NCBI RefSeq assembly: GCF_011304355.1
Contig: NZ_CP049888.1
Location: 992,001 to 1,056,000 of the forward strand
DNA length: 64,000 nt
From: Weissella coleopterorum
Lineage (GTDB): Bacteria > Bacillota > Bacilli > Lactobacillales > Lactobacillaceae
Direction: 5' to 3'
Shown one piece after another: positions 45,623-55,614 of the stretch (positions are counted from its first letter, which is position 1; each line of letters opens with the position of its first letter). A program made the position numbers and the translations under genes. The notes beneath the pieces are model-generated. The model had not been told where the DNA came from and made no database searches. It saw only the letters and a list, made by a program, of their open reading frames with translations.

Positions 45623-46795
45623 TTATTTATGATTTTCGGTTTTCCAAATCACCAAAAAACTAAATACCATACCACTTAAAACCATTAAGATGTATATTGG
45701 CAAAATGTAAATTGACCCATTGTGCATCAAACTCATTAAAAATGTTAACAGGCTAATTAATAAATAATACCAAAAACTAAATAGCCCACTAGCAGTACCA
45801 ATGACATCTTCAAAACCTAATAAGGCATTACTTAAAACAATTGGTAATAATATATTAAGCCCCGTAAAGGTTACTAAAATGGCACCAAACAGCACCCATA
45901 CATTTGTCGCGCCAAGCCCCATCGTAATAGCTCCGAGAAGTGCCACAATTAAACCAAGCATCATCAAATAAGCACCACTAAATCGCCCAATTAAACGATT
46001 CGTTACTAGTGAACCCGTTAAACTAGCGACGGCAATTAATAACCCGGTCCATCCATACGCCACAGGCGTCATTTTAAAATGATCGATAAAAATAAATGGT
46101 GCTTCAGCGTAATAGCTGAATAAAATTCCATTCACCCCACTAATTAATAAGCCGTAACTCCAAACCTTGGGGCTACTTAGCAACCGTTTGGTCACCATTA
46201 GCCAATTTTGACCTTGCTTATCGTTATTAATCAGACGGGTTTCTGGCAACGTTGTAGCGACATAAAATAAGAGTGCCACAGCCATCGCAATTAAAGCTGA
46301 AAATACACTGTGGTATCCGTAAATCATTTGAAAAAGCCCACCTAATAAAGGACCGAGTGCCGGGGCCAAAGCCAAGGCTGCGCCCACTTGAGCAAAAATT
46401 CGAGCTCGCTTTTCTCCCACAAAAGCTTCTCGCATAATGGTTTGGGTAATAACGGAACCTGAAGCTGCACCAAAGGCTTGAATAATTCGTGCCCCGAGCA
46501 ACCAGTGGAAACCAGGTGCTAATAATAAGCCAAGATTACCCATTAAGTAGATACTTAACCCAATGGCCATTGCTTTTTTTCGACCAATTCGATCTGATAG
46601 GGGCCCAAAATATAAAACACCAAACGCAAATGCAAAAAAATAAGTACTCATCATAAGCTGAATGGTCGATTCAGTCACGGACATCCCCTGACTCAATGCT
46701 GGTAAAATTGGCGTGAAAATCGACTCACTCAATTGAGGAAAGCCGATTAAAGCGATAATAATTAAAATTGAAGGTTGTTTTTTTAGGACGTTCAT
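45623..46795 (-). CDS. Bcr/CflA-family MFS drug efflux transporter
   Basis: The 390-residue protein has twelve helices and the DHA1 motif A in the loop FGPLSDRIGRKKAM, with the family-typical N-terminus (FPQLSESIFTPILPALSQ). Relatives export bicyclomycin, chloramphenicol, sulphonamides or other drugs; the substrate here is open. AAGGAG lies 10 bases before the ATG at 46795. A 22-codon reading frame with a strong ribosome site ends 29 bases upstream, which suggests translational or transcriptional attenuation. Confidence 0.9.
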   Translation of the reverse strand: MNVLKKQPSILIIIALIGFPQLSESIFTPILPALSQGMSVTESTIQLMMSTYFFAFAFGVLYFGPLSDRIGRKKAMAIGLSIYLMGNLGLLLAPGFHWLLGARIIQAFGAASGSVITQTIMREAFVGEKRARIFAQVGAALALAPALGPLLGGLFQMIYGYHSVFSALIAMAVALLFYVATTLPETRLINNDKQGQNWLMVTKRLLSSPKVWSYGLLISGVNGILFSYYAEAPFIFIDHFKMTPVAYGWTGLLIAVASLTGSLVTNRLIGRFSGAYLMMLGLIVALLGAITMGLGATNVWVLFGAILVTFTGLNILLPIVLSNALLGFEDVIGTASGLFSFWYYLLISLLTFLMSLMHNGSIYILPIYILMVLSGMVFSFLVIWKTENHK

Positions 46796-46824
46796 TACGT
46801 AAATTCTCCTTAAGAATCTTTTGT

Positions 46825-46893
46825 TTATTTAGTCAATAAACGTCCTAATCCGCTTACGGTTGCGCAAGCAATAAATACAACATATTTAGACAT
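46825..46893 (-). CDS. 22-codon leader-like open reading frame ahead of the MFS pump
   Basis: ATG 46893 follows AAAGGAG at eight bases, a better ribosome site than that of most genes here. The peptide begins MSKYVVFIACATVSG and ends with LLTK. Just at its end GTTTATT and AATAAAC can form a hairpin around the stop codon. Short hydrophobic leaders placed like this control several antibiotic resistance genes by ribosome stalling. Function as a leader is inferred; it could also be a small membrane peptide. Confidence 0.5.
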   Translation of the reverse strand: MSKYVVFIACATVSGLGRLLTK

Positions 46894-46989
46894 TGGTCAC
46901 GCTCCTTTCTTAAATCGAATCTAATCAGTATACAAACTTAACTACAAAATGTAAATAATAATCGAAATACTCAACCAAAATAATCCCTC

Positions 46990-47022
46990 AAAAAAAGCAG
47001 CAGGGCACTCACCCTGCTGCTT
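46990..47022 (-). terminator. Terminator of the heat-shock operon
   Basis: AAGCAGCAGGG and CCCTGCTGCTT form a perfect stem with a six-base loop, followed on the minus strand by a run of T. Confidence 0.93.
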
Positions 47023-47035
47023 AGATATTAATAAA

Positions 47036-47941
47036 TTAATTAAAGAAACCTTTTTTCACTTCACCATGCATAGCATTCTGAAATTTCTTTAAAGCATCTT
47101 GTTGTTCGCGAGTTAACTTAGTTGGCACATCAATATACACAATTACATATTGATCACCATACCCACTCCCTTGCAATCGGGGAGCTCCCTTACCACGCAA
47201 ACGGAATCGTTTACCATTTGGCGTCCCAGCAGGGATCTTCAACTTGGCATCTCCATGAACGGTCTTAACCAGAATTTCACCACCAAGAGTTGCCGTAGCA
47301 AAGTCGAGCGGTTGTTCAAGATAAACATCTGCCCCATCCCGCTCAAAGCCATCCTTTGATGCCGCCACATGAAATACGACGAAAAGGTCTCCAAATGGTC
47401 CACCATTAGATCCAGCTTCTCCATATCCACTCATCCGCATTTGTTGACCATCATCAATTCCAGCTGGAACCGTAACTTTAACCTTTTTATGCTCACTTTG
47501 ACCATTAGATCCAGTTCGATTATATTCGATTTCAGTATCTAAACCGGCAATTGCCTCTTCAAATGATAAGTTTAAACGATACTGCAAGTCTGAACCTTGT
47601 CTAGGCCGATTCGGATCAAAAGCACCACCAAACATTTGACTAAAGATATCCCCAAAGTCAGAATATCCACCTTGACCACCACCGAAGCCACCTTGACCAC
47701 CAAAACCACCAAAGCCTTGTTGATCACCCGTAGTTCCAAATTGATCGTAAGAAGCTCGCTTGCTTTCATCCCCTAAGGTTTCATAAGCATCTTGAACTTT
47801 CTTATAAGTATCTTCAGCCCCGGACTCCTTATTAATATCTGGATGATACTTTTTTGATAATTTACGATATGCCTTTTTAATATCATCTTGCGATGCATTT
47901 TTATCCAGGCCTAGCGTTTCATATAATTCTGTATTATTCAT
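47036..47941 (-). CDS. dnaJ: DnaJ-family co-chaperone lacking the zinc-finger domain
   Basis: ATG 47941 is used because GGAGGCGG lies eight bases upstream. The 301-residue protein has a J-domain with HPD ([11 protein letters not shown]), a Gly/Phe-rich linker ([12 protein letters not shown]) and the two C-terminal substrate-binding barrels ([34 protein letters not shown]). The four CxxCxGxG repeats of type I DnaJ are absent, and the whole protein has no cysteine. It is thus a class II (CbpA-like) protein, but it occupies the normal dnaJ place after dnaK and no other DnaJ is in the window. It should stimulate DnaK ATPase. Confidence 0.92.
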   Translation of the reverse strand: MNNTELYETLGLDKNASQDDIKKAYRKLSKKYHPDINKESGAEDTYKKVQDAYETLGDESKRASYDQFGTTGDQQGFGGFGGQGGFGGGQGGYSDFGDIFSQMFGGAFDPNRPRQGSDLQYRLNLSFEEAIAGLDTEIEYNRTGSNGQSEHKKVKVTVPAGIDDGQQMRMSGYGEAGSNGGPFGDLFVVFHVAASKDGFERDGADVYLEQPLDFATATLGGEILVKTVHGDAKLKIPAGTPNGKRFRLRGKGAPRLQGSGYGDQYVIVYIDVPTKLTREQQDALKKFQNAMHGEVKKGFFN

Positions 47942-48035
47942 GAGGAAAACCGCCTCCATTTTTTATTTTTTATGTATAAGAATAGGCCATACGCCTATTC
48001 TTAATGGCATCCGTCCCTCACGAGAGTAATTACAA

Positions 48036-49859
48036 TTACTTTTTATCGTCAGAAACGTCTTCGAAATCACCATCAACAGTGTTATCATCAGCCTTATTTT
48101 CAGTTGCATCTGCTTCCTGTTCAGGAGAAGCTTGTTGATACAATTTAACTGCTAATTCTTGAGAAACCTTTTCCAAGGCTTCCTTCTTTGCTGTCATCTG
48201 GTCCAAATCGTCAGCTTCCTTAGCCGACTTCAATTCGGTCAAAGCATCTTCAACCGGCTTTTTATCGTCAGCTGACAACTTATCCCCTGTATCTTCCAAA
48301 GTCTTCTCAGCTGAGAAGATTAATTGATCGACATCATTACGCAAATCGACTTCTTCTTTACGCTTTTTGTCAGCCTCTTCATTGGCCTTGGCATCATTCA
48401 TCATCTTTTCAATCTCTTCATCAGATAATGATCCTGAGTTTTGGATGGTGATCTTTTGTTCCTTTTGTGTTCCAAGATCCTTGGCAGAAACAGTTACAAT
48501 TCCGTTTCGGTCAATGTCAAACTTAACTTCGATTTGTGGTACTCCACGTGGAGCAGCCGGAATATCAGTCAATTGGAACCGTCCCAATGTTTTGTTGTCA
48601 GCAGACATCGCACGCTCACCTTGCAAAACATGAATATCAACAGCTGGTTGATTATCAGCAGCAGTTGAGAAGACTTGTGACTTTGAAGTAGGGATCGTTG
48701 TATTACGATCGATTAACTTAGTGAAGACACCACCCATTGTTTCAATTCCAAGTGTTAATGGTGTCACGTCAAGCAAAACAACATCCTTAACATCACCAGT
48801 AATCACTCCACCTTGTACCGCTGCCCCTAAGGCAACCGCTTCATCAGGGTTAATTGAGTGATTTGGCTCCTTACCAGTCAAATCCTTAACGAATTCTTGA
48901 ACGGCTGGAATACGAGTTGAACCACCATTCAAGATTACTTGATCAATCTCAGAATTTGATAACCCAGCATCCTTCAAGGCTGTTTCAACTGAAGCCTTAG
49001 TCCGCTCAACAAGATCACGTGTCAATTGGTTAAACTTAGCACGAGTCAAAGTTGTTTGAATGTGTAATGGTCCATTATCTGATGAAGCAATAAATGGTAA
49101 GTCAATTTGCGCTTCAGTAGCTTGTGACAAAGTCTTCTTTGCCGCTTCAGCAGCTTCCTTCAAACGTTGCATTGCCAAAGCATCTTGCTTCAAATCAATT
49201 CCGTTTTCGTTCTTAAAGTCTTCAGCTAACCAATCAATTACCTTTTCATCAAAGTCATCACCACCAAGATGTGTATCTCCTGACGTTGACAAAACTTCAA
49301 AGACTCCATCTCCTAATTCAAGGATAGAAACGTCAAAGGTTCCACCACCAAGATCATATACTAAGACTTTTTCATCCTTAGTCAAGTCATCAAGTCCATA
49401 CGCCAATGCTGCCGCAGTGGGCTCGTTGATGATACGTTCCACTTCCAAACCAGCAATCTTACCGGCATTCTTAGTAGCTTGACGTTGGGCATCATTGAAG
49501 TAAGCTGGAACGGTAATAACCGCCTTATCAACTGTCTCACCTAAGTAATCTTCAGCATATTGCTTGATATATTGTAAAATCATCGCTGAAACTTCTTCTG
49601 GAGAATAATCTTTTCCAGCCACGGTTACCTTATAACCATCTTCACCCATGTGTGACTTAATTGACACAATAGTATCTGGGTTTGTCATGGCTTGACGCTT
49701 AGCAGTGTCACCAACTTGACTTTCACCATTTTTAAACGAAACAACAGAAGGCGTTGTCCGTCCACCATTAGGATTCGTGATAACCTTGGGAGTTCCTCCC
49801 TCCATCACTGCGACAGCTGAATTTGTAGTTCCTAAATCAATACCAATAATCTTTGACAT
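48036..49859 (-). CDS. dnaK: DnaK, Hsp70 chaperone
   Basis: The 607-residue protein is a complete Hsp70: [18 protein letters not shown], the phosphate loop [30 protein letters not shown] in the ATPase domain, the substrate domain after [18 protein letters not shown], and an acidic tail ending in DDKK. It refolds proteins with DnaJ and GrpE. It lies 41 bases after grpE in the HrcA-controlled operon. Confidence 0.98.
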   Translation of the reverse strand: MSKIIGIDLGTTNSAVAVMEGGTPKVITNPNGGRTTPSVVSFKNGESQVGDTAKRQAMTNPDTIVSIKSHMGEDGYKVTVAGKDYSPEEVSAMILQYIKQYAEDYLGETVDKAVITVPAYFNDAQRQATKNAGKIAGLEVERIINEPTAAALAYGLDDLTKDEKVLVYDLGGGTFDVSILELGDGVFEVLSTSGDTHLGGDDFDEKVIDWLAEDFKNENGIDLKQDALAMQRLKEAAEAAKKTLSQATEAQIDLPFIASSDNGPLHIQTTLTRAKFNQLTRDLVERTKASVETALKDAGLSNSEIDQVILNGGSTRIPAVQEFVKDLTGKEPNHSINPDEAVALGAAVQGGVITGDVKDVVLLDVTPLTLGIETMGGVFTKLIDRNTTIPTSKSQVFSTAADNQPAVDIHVLQGERAMSADNKTLGRFQLTDIPAAPRGVPQIEVKFDIDRNGIVTVSAKDLGTQKEQKITIQNSGSLSDEEIEKMMNDAKANEEADKKRKEEVDLRNDVDQLIFSAEKTLEDTGDKLSADDKKPVEDALTELKSAKEADDLDQMTAKKEALEKVSQELAVKLYQQASPEQEADATENKADDNTVDGDFEDVSDDKK

Positions 49860-49900
49860 ATTAATTACCTCGATTTATTTTTTTATTTTATCTTTAACAA

Positions 49901-50491
49901 TTAGTTATAAACAACAACCATCGCTGGTCGTACAACTCGATCAGCTAACAAGTAACCTTTTTGCAAAACTTGCGCCACCGTATCAACTGGATGCTGATCA
50001 TCTGCGGGCTGAGTTTGAACCGATTGATGTATTTCAGGATCAAAATCTTCCCCCACTACGCCGACCGCTTTGATGTCATTATCTGCCAATGCACTATTCA
50101 AAGTCTTGTAAACCATTTCTACTCCAGTTTTAATCTGTTGAGCAGATTCATCATTAGCATCAACATTAATTGCTCGTTCCAAATTATCTAGCGCTGGTAG
50201 AATATCTTTCGCTAACTTTTGATTTGCATATTTTAATGAAATTGCTTGCTCTTTTGCAAAACGAGTTTGCATATTTTGCATTTCAGCATTAGTTCGCAAA
50301 TACTTGTCTTCCAATGCATCATACTTTGCTTGTAATTCTTGCAACGGATCTACGTCGATCGAATTCTCATCATTAGAAACATCAGCATCGGTTGCAATTG
50401 TTTCACTATCAGTTTGATGGTCTGTTTCATCAACTGCTTCCAATAATTCTTCGTCAACTGACGTTGCTTGCTCCGCCTTATTTTCGGCCAT
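49901..50491 (-). CDS. grpE: GrpE, nucleotide exchange factor of DnaK
   Basis: The 196-residue protein has an acidic disordered start, a long coiled coil (LQELQAKYDALEDKYLRTNAEM in part) and the conserved C-terminal beta domain with NPEIHQSV-type DPEIHQSVQT and VLQKGYLLADRVVRPAMV. It releases ADP from DnaK. It starts 15 bases after hrcA. Confidence 0.96.
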   Translation of the reverse strand: MAENKAEQATSVDEELLEAVDETDHQTDSETIATDADVSNDENSIDVDPLQELQAKYDALEDKYLRTNAEMQNMQTRFAKEQAISLKYANQKLAKDILPALDNLERAINVDANDESAQQIKTGVEMVYKTLNSALADNDIKAVGVVGEDFDPEIHQSVQTQPADDQHPVDTVAQVLQKGYLLADRVVRPAMVVVYN

Positions 50492-50506
50492 ACCAACACC
50501 TCTTTT

Positions 50507-51529
50507 CTAATAATATTCTTGTAATTCTTCTACTACTGCTTGGCGTACTTCATTCAAAATGGTTACGATTTTAGCGTAGGGCATATTTGTCGGTCCTAAA
50601 ATTGCCAACTCTCCAAAGCCATGCATTGGAATTTGATACCGCGTTGAAACTAAACTATAAGGTTTTAAAATTTCATTCGTATTTTCTTCACCAATCTGAA
50701 CGAAAACACCCTCATTTGCGGAGCCAATAATTCGATGCATTTCTTCTGGATCATCTAACAATTGGTAAAGCGCCTTAATATCCTTTAAATCGTTATCAGT
50801 CGTAAAGTCCATCACATTCAAGCTCCCCCCAATAAACACCTTATCTTGAATAGCTTGCGAGAGCATATCTCCAAACAACTGTAAGAAGGCTTGGGGCGAA
50901 CAAATTGTTCGTTCTAAGTCTAGCGGTAGATCACCGCTTAAACTCTGTAGTGCTTCTCGAATGGGACGACCAACCAATTGATGATTAATATACGTGACAA
51001 TCATCTCTAATTCTTCAATCGATGTTCCCTTAGGGAGTCGGAAACTTTGACTGGCAGTTTGTCCATTACTAGTGACCAAGACCGCCATAATTTGTTGCCC
51101 ATCAATTGGAATCAGTTGAAAGCCCGAAAGTTTTACATCAATGGTAGCTGGTTTCAACGCAATGGTGGTATATCCTGTGATATTCGCCATAAATTTGGTA
51201 ACTTGAATTAACAAATCATCAACTTGTTGAAATCTCCGACTAAAGGTGCGATAGATTTGTTGCCGTTCCTCTTGAGAAGACCGACGGGACGTCATTAAAT
51301 AATCAACATAATAACGGTAACCCTCTTGAGAAGGGATTCGTCCAGAAGAAGTATGTTCCTTTTGAATCAATCCCTGCCCTTCTAACTGTGCCATCTCATT
51401 TCGAATTGTCGCCGAACTAACCGGTAGATTTATATCAACCAACAAAGCTTTTGAGCCAACAGCTTTTCCAAATCGGATGTAATCAGCAATAATCGCATTT
51501 AAAATGATTCTTTGCCGTTCTGTTAACAT
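50507..51529 (-). CDS. hrcA: HrcA, heat-inducible transcription repressor
   Basis: ATG 51529 (MLTERQRIILNAII) is preferred because AAGGAAG lies nine bases upstream; the longer frame to 51559 has none. The protein has an N-terminal winged helix (VSSATIRNEMAQLEGQGLIQKEHTSSGR in part) and the HrcA GAF-like domain ending in GPTNMPYAK. It binds CIRCE and represses its own operon until heat stress depletes GroEL support. Two CIRCE boxes lie upstream. Confidence 0.97.
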   Translation of the reverse strand: MLTERQRIILNAIIADYIRFGKAVGSKALLVDINLPVSSATIRNEMAQLEGQGLIQKEHTSSGRIPSQEGYRYYVDYLMTSRRSSQEERQQIYRTFSRRFQQVDDLLIQVTKFMANITGYTTIALKPATIDVKLSGFQLIPIDGQQIMAVLVTSNGQTASQSFRLPKGTSIEELEMIVTYINHQLVGRPIREALQSLSGDLPLDLERTICSPQAFLQLFGDMLSQAIQDKVFIGGSLNVMDFTTDNDLKDIKALYQLLDDPEEMHRIIGSANEGVFVQIGEENTNEILKPYSLVSTRYQIPMHGFGELAILGPTNMPYAKIVTILNEVRQAVVEELQEYY

Positions 51530-51552
51530 CGCAATTCTTCCTTTCTTGGTTA

Positions 51553-51579
51553 TTAGCACTCGATCTTTCTTCTTGCTAA
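51553..51579. promoter_or_regulatory. Degenerate CIRCE operator (proximal)
   Basis: TTAGCACTC, nine bases, then TCTTGCTAA: the left arm is perfect, the right arm matches six of nine. It lies between the promoter and the hrcA start. Confidence 0.65.
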
Positions 51580-51586
51580 CATCTAT

Positions 51587-51615
51587 AATAATACACGTCT
51601 AAAAATGAATGTCAA
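51587..51615 (-). promoter_or_regulatory. Promoter of the hrcA operon
   Basis: On the minus strand TTGACA (51615-51610) is followed after 17 bases by ATTATT, or after 19 by TATTAT. It is enclosed by the two CIRCE boxes. Confidence 0.65.
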
Positions 51616-51620
51616 CCTTT

Positions 51621-51647
51621 TTAGCACTTATATTTGAAGAGTGCTAA
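51621..51647. promoter_or_regulatory. CIRCE operator (distal)
   Basis: TTAGCACTT, nine bases, GAGTGCTAA: only one mismatch to the CIRCE consensus, with exact spacing. It lies just upstream of the -35 box. Confidence 0.92.
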
Positions 51648-51751
51648 AAGAGCTAATTTCTAAGGGTTTCCAAGAAATAGGTCTACCCATCTTCTAATAT
51701 TTTAAATTTTTTTGATCTCATCCGAAATAAAATTGCTTTAAAATATCAACT

Positions 51752-51822
51752 TATAAAAAACAACTTGCTCCCGGATTCATTTAGATTTTAGCACTAAATG
51801 AAAATCACTTTAAGCAAGTTGC
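51752..51822 (-). terminator. Terminator of rpoD
   Basis: CAACTTGCT pairs with AGCAAGTTG, with an inner CATTTAG/CTAAATG hairpin. A T run follows on the minus strand, about 55 bases after the rpoD stop. Confidence 0.8.
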
Positions 51823-51873
51823 TTTAATTTGAGTTGTAACTTCAATGTTCGCAGTAACATTACGAACAATAAT

Positions 51874-53007
51874 TTAGTCTAAGAAATCTCGTAATTGCTT
51901 TGAACGCGTTGGATGGCGCAACTTTCGTAACGCTTTTGCTTCAATTTGTCGGATTCGTTCTCGAGTAACCCCAAATACCTTACCAACTTCTTCCAAAGTT
52001 CGCGTCCGACCATCTTCTAAACCAAACCGAAGCCGTAAGACGTTCTCTTCGCGGTCCGTTAAAGTGTCCAAGACCGACTCTAATTGCTCTTTCAACATTT
52101 GATATGCCGCAGAATCTGCTGGTGAGATTGCTTCATTATCTTCAATGAAATCGCCAAGATGAGAATCATCCTCTTCCCCAATCGGAGTTTCCAATGAAAC
52201 TGGTTCCTGAGCTATTTTCAAAATATCGCGAACTTTTTCAGTTGCAATATCCATTTCAGCCCCAATTTCTTCGGGCGTTGGCTCACGTCCTAAATCAGAT
52301 AGCAATGAACGTTGAATCCGAATCAATTTATTGATCGTTTCAACCATGTGAACAGGAATTCGGATCGTTCGGGCTTGATCCGCAATTGCACGGGTAATAG
52401 CTTGACGAATCCACCATGTTGCATAGGTTGAAAATTTAAATCCTTTTCGGTAATCAAACTTTTCAACGGCCTTCATCAATCCCATATTTCCTTCTTGAAT
52501 TAAATCTAAAAATTGCATTCCACGACCGACATAACGTTTGGCAATCGAAACAACTAAACGTAAGTTTGCTTCAGCCAATTCTTGCTTCGCACTGGCGTCC
52601 CCATCTTCAATCCGCTCAGCCAATGCCACCTCTTCTTCACCGGTTAGCAAACTTACCCGACCAATTTCTTTAAGGTACATCCGGACCGGGTCATTAATCT
52701 TAATACCAGTCGGAGCTTCAGCAGCTTGTTTTAATTCTTTTTCACTTAAGGCATTTTTTTGATTATTCAAAGCACGCGCGGCTGGCTCACCTTGTTCATC
52801 AACAATTGAGATCCCAGCCGCTTCCACTTTATCATATAATTCATCAATTTGCGGTGCATTTAAATTCCAACGTTTAACTAAAGTTTCATGTAACTCATCT
52901 TCTTTAATTGACGTTGCTTTTTTGTAGTCTTTAACCAAATCCTTGATTGCTTTATCAAAGCCTTTTTGATCGAATTCCACATCAGTTTGCTCTACTTTTT
53001 TTGGCAT
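51874..53007 (-). CDS. rpoD: Primary sigma factor (sigma A)
   Basis: The 377-residue protein has an N-terminal region 1.1-like part, region 1.2/2 with [37 protein letters not shown] in part and [11 protein letters not shown], and region 4.2 ([22 protein letters not shown] in part). This length is usual for Firmicute SigA. It recognises TTGACA/TATAAT promoters. It follows dnaG at 30 bases in the conserved dnaG-rpoD order. Confidence 0.98.
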   Translation of the reverse strand: MPKKVEQTDVEFDQKGFDKAIKDLVKDYKKATSIKEDELHETLVKRWNLNAPQIDELYDKVEAAGISIVDEQGEPAARALNNQKNALSEKELKQAAEAPTGIKINDPVRMYLKEIGRVSLLTGEEEVALAERIEDGDASAKQELAEANLRLVVSIAKRYVGRGMQFLDLIQEGNMGLMKAVEKFDYRKGFKFSTYATWWIRQAITRAIADQARTIRIPVHMVETINKLIRIQRSLLSDLGREPTPEEIGAEMDIATEKVRDILKIAQEPVSLETPIGEEDDSHLGDFIEDNEAISPADSAAYQMLKEQLESVLDTLTDREENVLRLRFGLEDGRTRTLEEVGKVFGVTRERIRQIEAKALRKLRHPTRSKQLRDFLD

Positions 53008-53037
53008 ACTATATACTCCTTAATTTGACAAAAATAA

Positions 53038-54885
53038 TTATTGTTTAGCTTGTTTTTCCCGTAATAAAGTTAGCACCTCAAAACTTAACTGTGTGGCCAA
53101 AACTTCATTATGAACTTGTTTCGCTTCTAATAATTCTCGCTGTTTTTGTTTAATCTTCTCTTCCAATGGTGCCTGATTTAAAAGTACGCTAACATACTCA
53201 TCCACTTGTTCAAGATCTTGCATCAATGCATCGTCAATTTGATTCAACTGCGAAAGCACGCGAACCAGTTCTGGCTCCTTGACGAAATCCATAAATTCCG
53301 CCCAATCTTTGATTTCTTGAATTTGTTTTTTTTGTTTAAATCCATCTGCTAATAAGAACAGCGTTTCATAAATGACATCAACAAAATGAAAATCCGAACT
53401 ACTAGTTACTTTTAACCACGCATCTTGGCGTTTCAACATCCAAGTCAGTAAAATTTGCTCAGCTTGCTCCACTCGTGATAAGGCGGGTCTTTCGAACAAC
53501 GTCGGTCGGTCTACTATAACCTGTTCCGGTTCAATATATGACTCAGGGCCTCTTTTAATCACTTGTTTTTGTAACATTAAACTACGTAATTGTTCTTCCA
53601 AACCTGAACTACTAACGTTAAATTCCGTCGCTAATTGTTGAACAAAAGTTTGCCGCACTAATGGTTCTTTAACCTGCGCTAAAGTTGGTAAAACCTGCTC
53701 AAGATAATTAAAAATATCTCCTTGGTTACTCAAATCAAAATCTTGACGTAGATAATTCAAATTAAATGCGACCGGATCTTCTAAATTACGAGTTAAAACT
53801 TCTTGAAACGCATCAATCCCTTGACTTCGTAAATATTCATCCGGATCTTGGTTGTCTGGGATATGAATAATTTTAGTTTTTAATGAACTATTTTGATCAA
53901 TCAGTTCAATCGCCCGATGGGTGGCTGCTTGACCCGCTGCATCAGAGTCATAGGCCACATGAATTTCTTCTGCATTTTGATTCAGTCGCCGAACCTGAGC
54001 TTTTGTCAAGCTCGTTCCCATTGATGCAACCCCATTGTGAATTCCCGCCTGAAAAGCTGCGATAACATCCATAAATCCTTCAAACAAGATTACAACTTTA
54101 CTTTTTTTAATAGTCGTCTTAGCTAGGTCAAAATTAAATAGTTCTTCCGATTTATCAAAGAGGACACTCTCCGGGCTATTCATATACTTTGCGATGGTGT
54201 CATCACTTGACATACGACGTCCTGAAAAAGCAATTGGCGCGCCGCCCTTATTTCTAATCGTAAATAAGACCCGATCAACAAATCGATCATGCAAGCTACC
54301 ATCATCCCAAACAATAAAGAGCTCCGACTCTCGCATCAACTGGTAATCAATCTTTTTTTCATTAAAATAATTGTAAAGTGCATCTTCTTCTGGGGCATAT
54401 CCTAGCATATACGCATCGATCGTATTATCGTCGAGTCCGCGTTGATGGAGATATTGTAGCGCTGTTTCGCCAGACGCAGCATTGACTAACAAATAATGGT
54501 AAAATTTAGTTGCCTCTTCATACAATGCTAAGAGATCGCGTTGACGTTGGGGAATTTGAACTTTTTCATCTTGTGTCGCTGTGTACGCAGTATCGAGCGC
54601 TATTCCCGTTAAATCAGCAACCTTAGCCACTGCTTGTGGAAATGATAACTCTTCTTTTTCCATTAAAAATGTAAAGGCATTGCCACCTCGCCCGCAAGAA
54701 AAACAGTGAAAAATCTGCTTTTCCTCATTGACAGAAAATGATGGCGTACGTTCTTCATGCCAGGGGCAACGACCAAAGAGATTGCGTCCTTGTTTTTTTA
54801 AAGCAACATATGGACTAACCACATCAACAATGTTGACACTTTGCCGAATATTTTCGACTAACTCATCTGGAATTGAGATTGCGAT
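53038..54885 (-). CDS. dnaG: DNA primase, probably started at an AUC codon
   Basis: The primase has the CHC2 zinc finger (RCPWHEERTPSF and HCFSCGRGGN), the TOPRIM core (ILFEGFMDVIAA, SDAAGQAA) and a C-terminal helicase-binding domain. The first AUG/GUG/UUG in frame is GTG 54822, but this would remove about 21 conserved residues (IAISIPDELVENIRQSVN and following) and has no ribosome site. GAGGAGGGG at 54899-54891 stands seven bases before ATC 54885, where the family start (MxxIPxELI) is expected. I therefore place the start there, giving 615 residues. A mutation or error of a former ATG is an alternative. It makes RNA primers for replication; rpoD follows. Confidence 0.85.
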   Translation of the reverse strand: MAISIPDELVENIRQSVNIVDVVSPYVALKKQGRNLFGRCPWHEERTPSFSVNEEKQIFHCFSCGRGGNAFTFLMEKEELSFPQAVAKVADLTGIALDTAYTATQDEKVQIPQRQRDLLALYEEATKFYHYLLVNAASGETALQYLHQRGLDDNTIDAYMLGYAPEEDALYNYFNEKKIDYQLMRESELFIVWDDGSLHDRFVDRVLFTIRNKGGAPIAFSGRRMSSDDTIAKYMNSPESVLFDKSEELFNFDLAKTTIKKSKVVILFEGFMDVIAAFQAGIHNGVASMGTSLTKAQVRRLNQNAEEIHVAYDSDAAGQAATHRAIELIDQNSSLKTKIIHIPDNQDPDEYLRSQGIDAFQEVLTRNLEDPVAFNLNYLRQDFDLSNQGDIFNYLEQVLPTLAQVKEPLVRQTFVQQLATEFNVSSSGLEEQLRSLMLQKQVIKRGPESYIEPEQVIVDRPTLFERPALSRVEQAEQILLTWMLKRQDAWLKVTSSSDFHFVDVIYETLFLLADGFKQKKQIQEIKDWAEFMDFVKEPELVRVLSQLNQIDDALMQDLEQVDEYVSVLLNQAPLEEKIKQKQRELLEAKQVHNEVLATQLSFEVLTLLREKQAKQ

Positions 54886-54890
54886 GATGA

Positions 54891-54899
54891 CCCCTCCTC
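54891..54899 (-). promoter_or_regulatory. Ribosome binding site deciding the dnaG start
   Basis: GAGGAGGGG on the minus strand is a near-perfect anti-16S match. In-frame codons downstream are GTC, ATC, ATC, GCA; the ATC at 54885 has the best spacing. Confidence 0.75.
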
Positions 54900-55067
54900 A
54901 TTTTTTTACACTAAATAAGCAACCTTAAGTATGACATTTATCATCATACTTTGTCAACATTTTCTACCGGCTAAATCCGTTGCCTCGCCTTAATTTTTCA
55001 TCATTTTTTTTAATTCAAACAATATCAAGTATTCCGCCGTATTGAACGCTATTAAAAGGAGATTATT

Positions 55068-55409
55068 TTGAATAATATTATCGTTGTTACTTCAGAAAAA
55101 ATTGCTAATTATGAAATCACTGCGAATTTAGGAGAGGTCTTTGGGTTAACAACCCGCTCAAGAAACGTCTTTTCCAGCTTAGGTCAAGCTTTAAAAGCTG
55201 TTGTGGGTGGAGAAATCAAAGGCTATACTAAACTTCAGGATACTGCTCGTGAAGAGGCTATTCAAAGAATGCGGAAACATGCTCTAGAATTAGGCGCCGA
55301 CGCCGACATCATGTTCCGCTTCGACTCATCTTCGGCTTCAATGGGCGATTCAGTTACTGCTTATGGTACAGCGGTTAAAATTAAAAATTTAACATCCACT
55401 AATAATTAA
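55068..55409 (+). CDS. UPF0145/YbjQ-family protein
   Basis: The 113-residue protein matches the YbjQ family (LGEVFGLTTRSRNVF, LGQALKAVVGGEIKGYT, AIQRMRKHALELGADADI). Members form pentamers of unknown function; metal binding has been proposed. The start is a TTG with AAGGAG six bases upstream. It stands alone between the dnaG promoter region and the NlpC/P60 gene. Confidence 0.88.
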   Translation: MNNIIVVTSEKIANYEITANLGEVFGLTTRSRNVFSSLGQALKAVVGGEIKGYTKLQDTAREEAIQRMRKHALELGADADIMFRFDSSSASMGDSVTAYGTAVKIKNLTSTNN

Positions 55410-55614
55410 AATGGCAGGTCCGGTCCAACGGCTAATCTTCCATTAAAGGATTGTGTTTTTTTAATATATCTATTAATATAATTTATTTAGTAAATATTCC
55501 GTAAATTATATAATTAATAGATTTTTAGAATTTAAATTAAGTTTCCATTAATTAATTTTGTTTAATATATTTATTTATAGATAACATTCATAAATATTTC
55601 AGTGGAGGTCTCTG

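Noticed and set aside
49060-49482. 140-codon frame antisense to dnaK
   Set aside because: Shadow frame of a highly conserved gene with strong codon bias; serine/alanine-rich composition and no ribosome site.
55410-55614. tRNA or small RNA gene after the UPF0145 gene
   Set aside because: I could not fold a cloverleaf or find a TTCRANY loop; no terminator hairpin is seen either.
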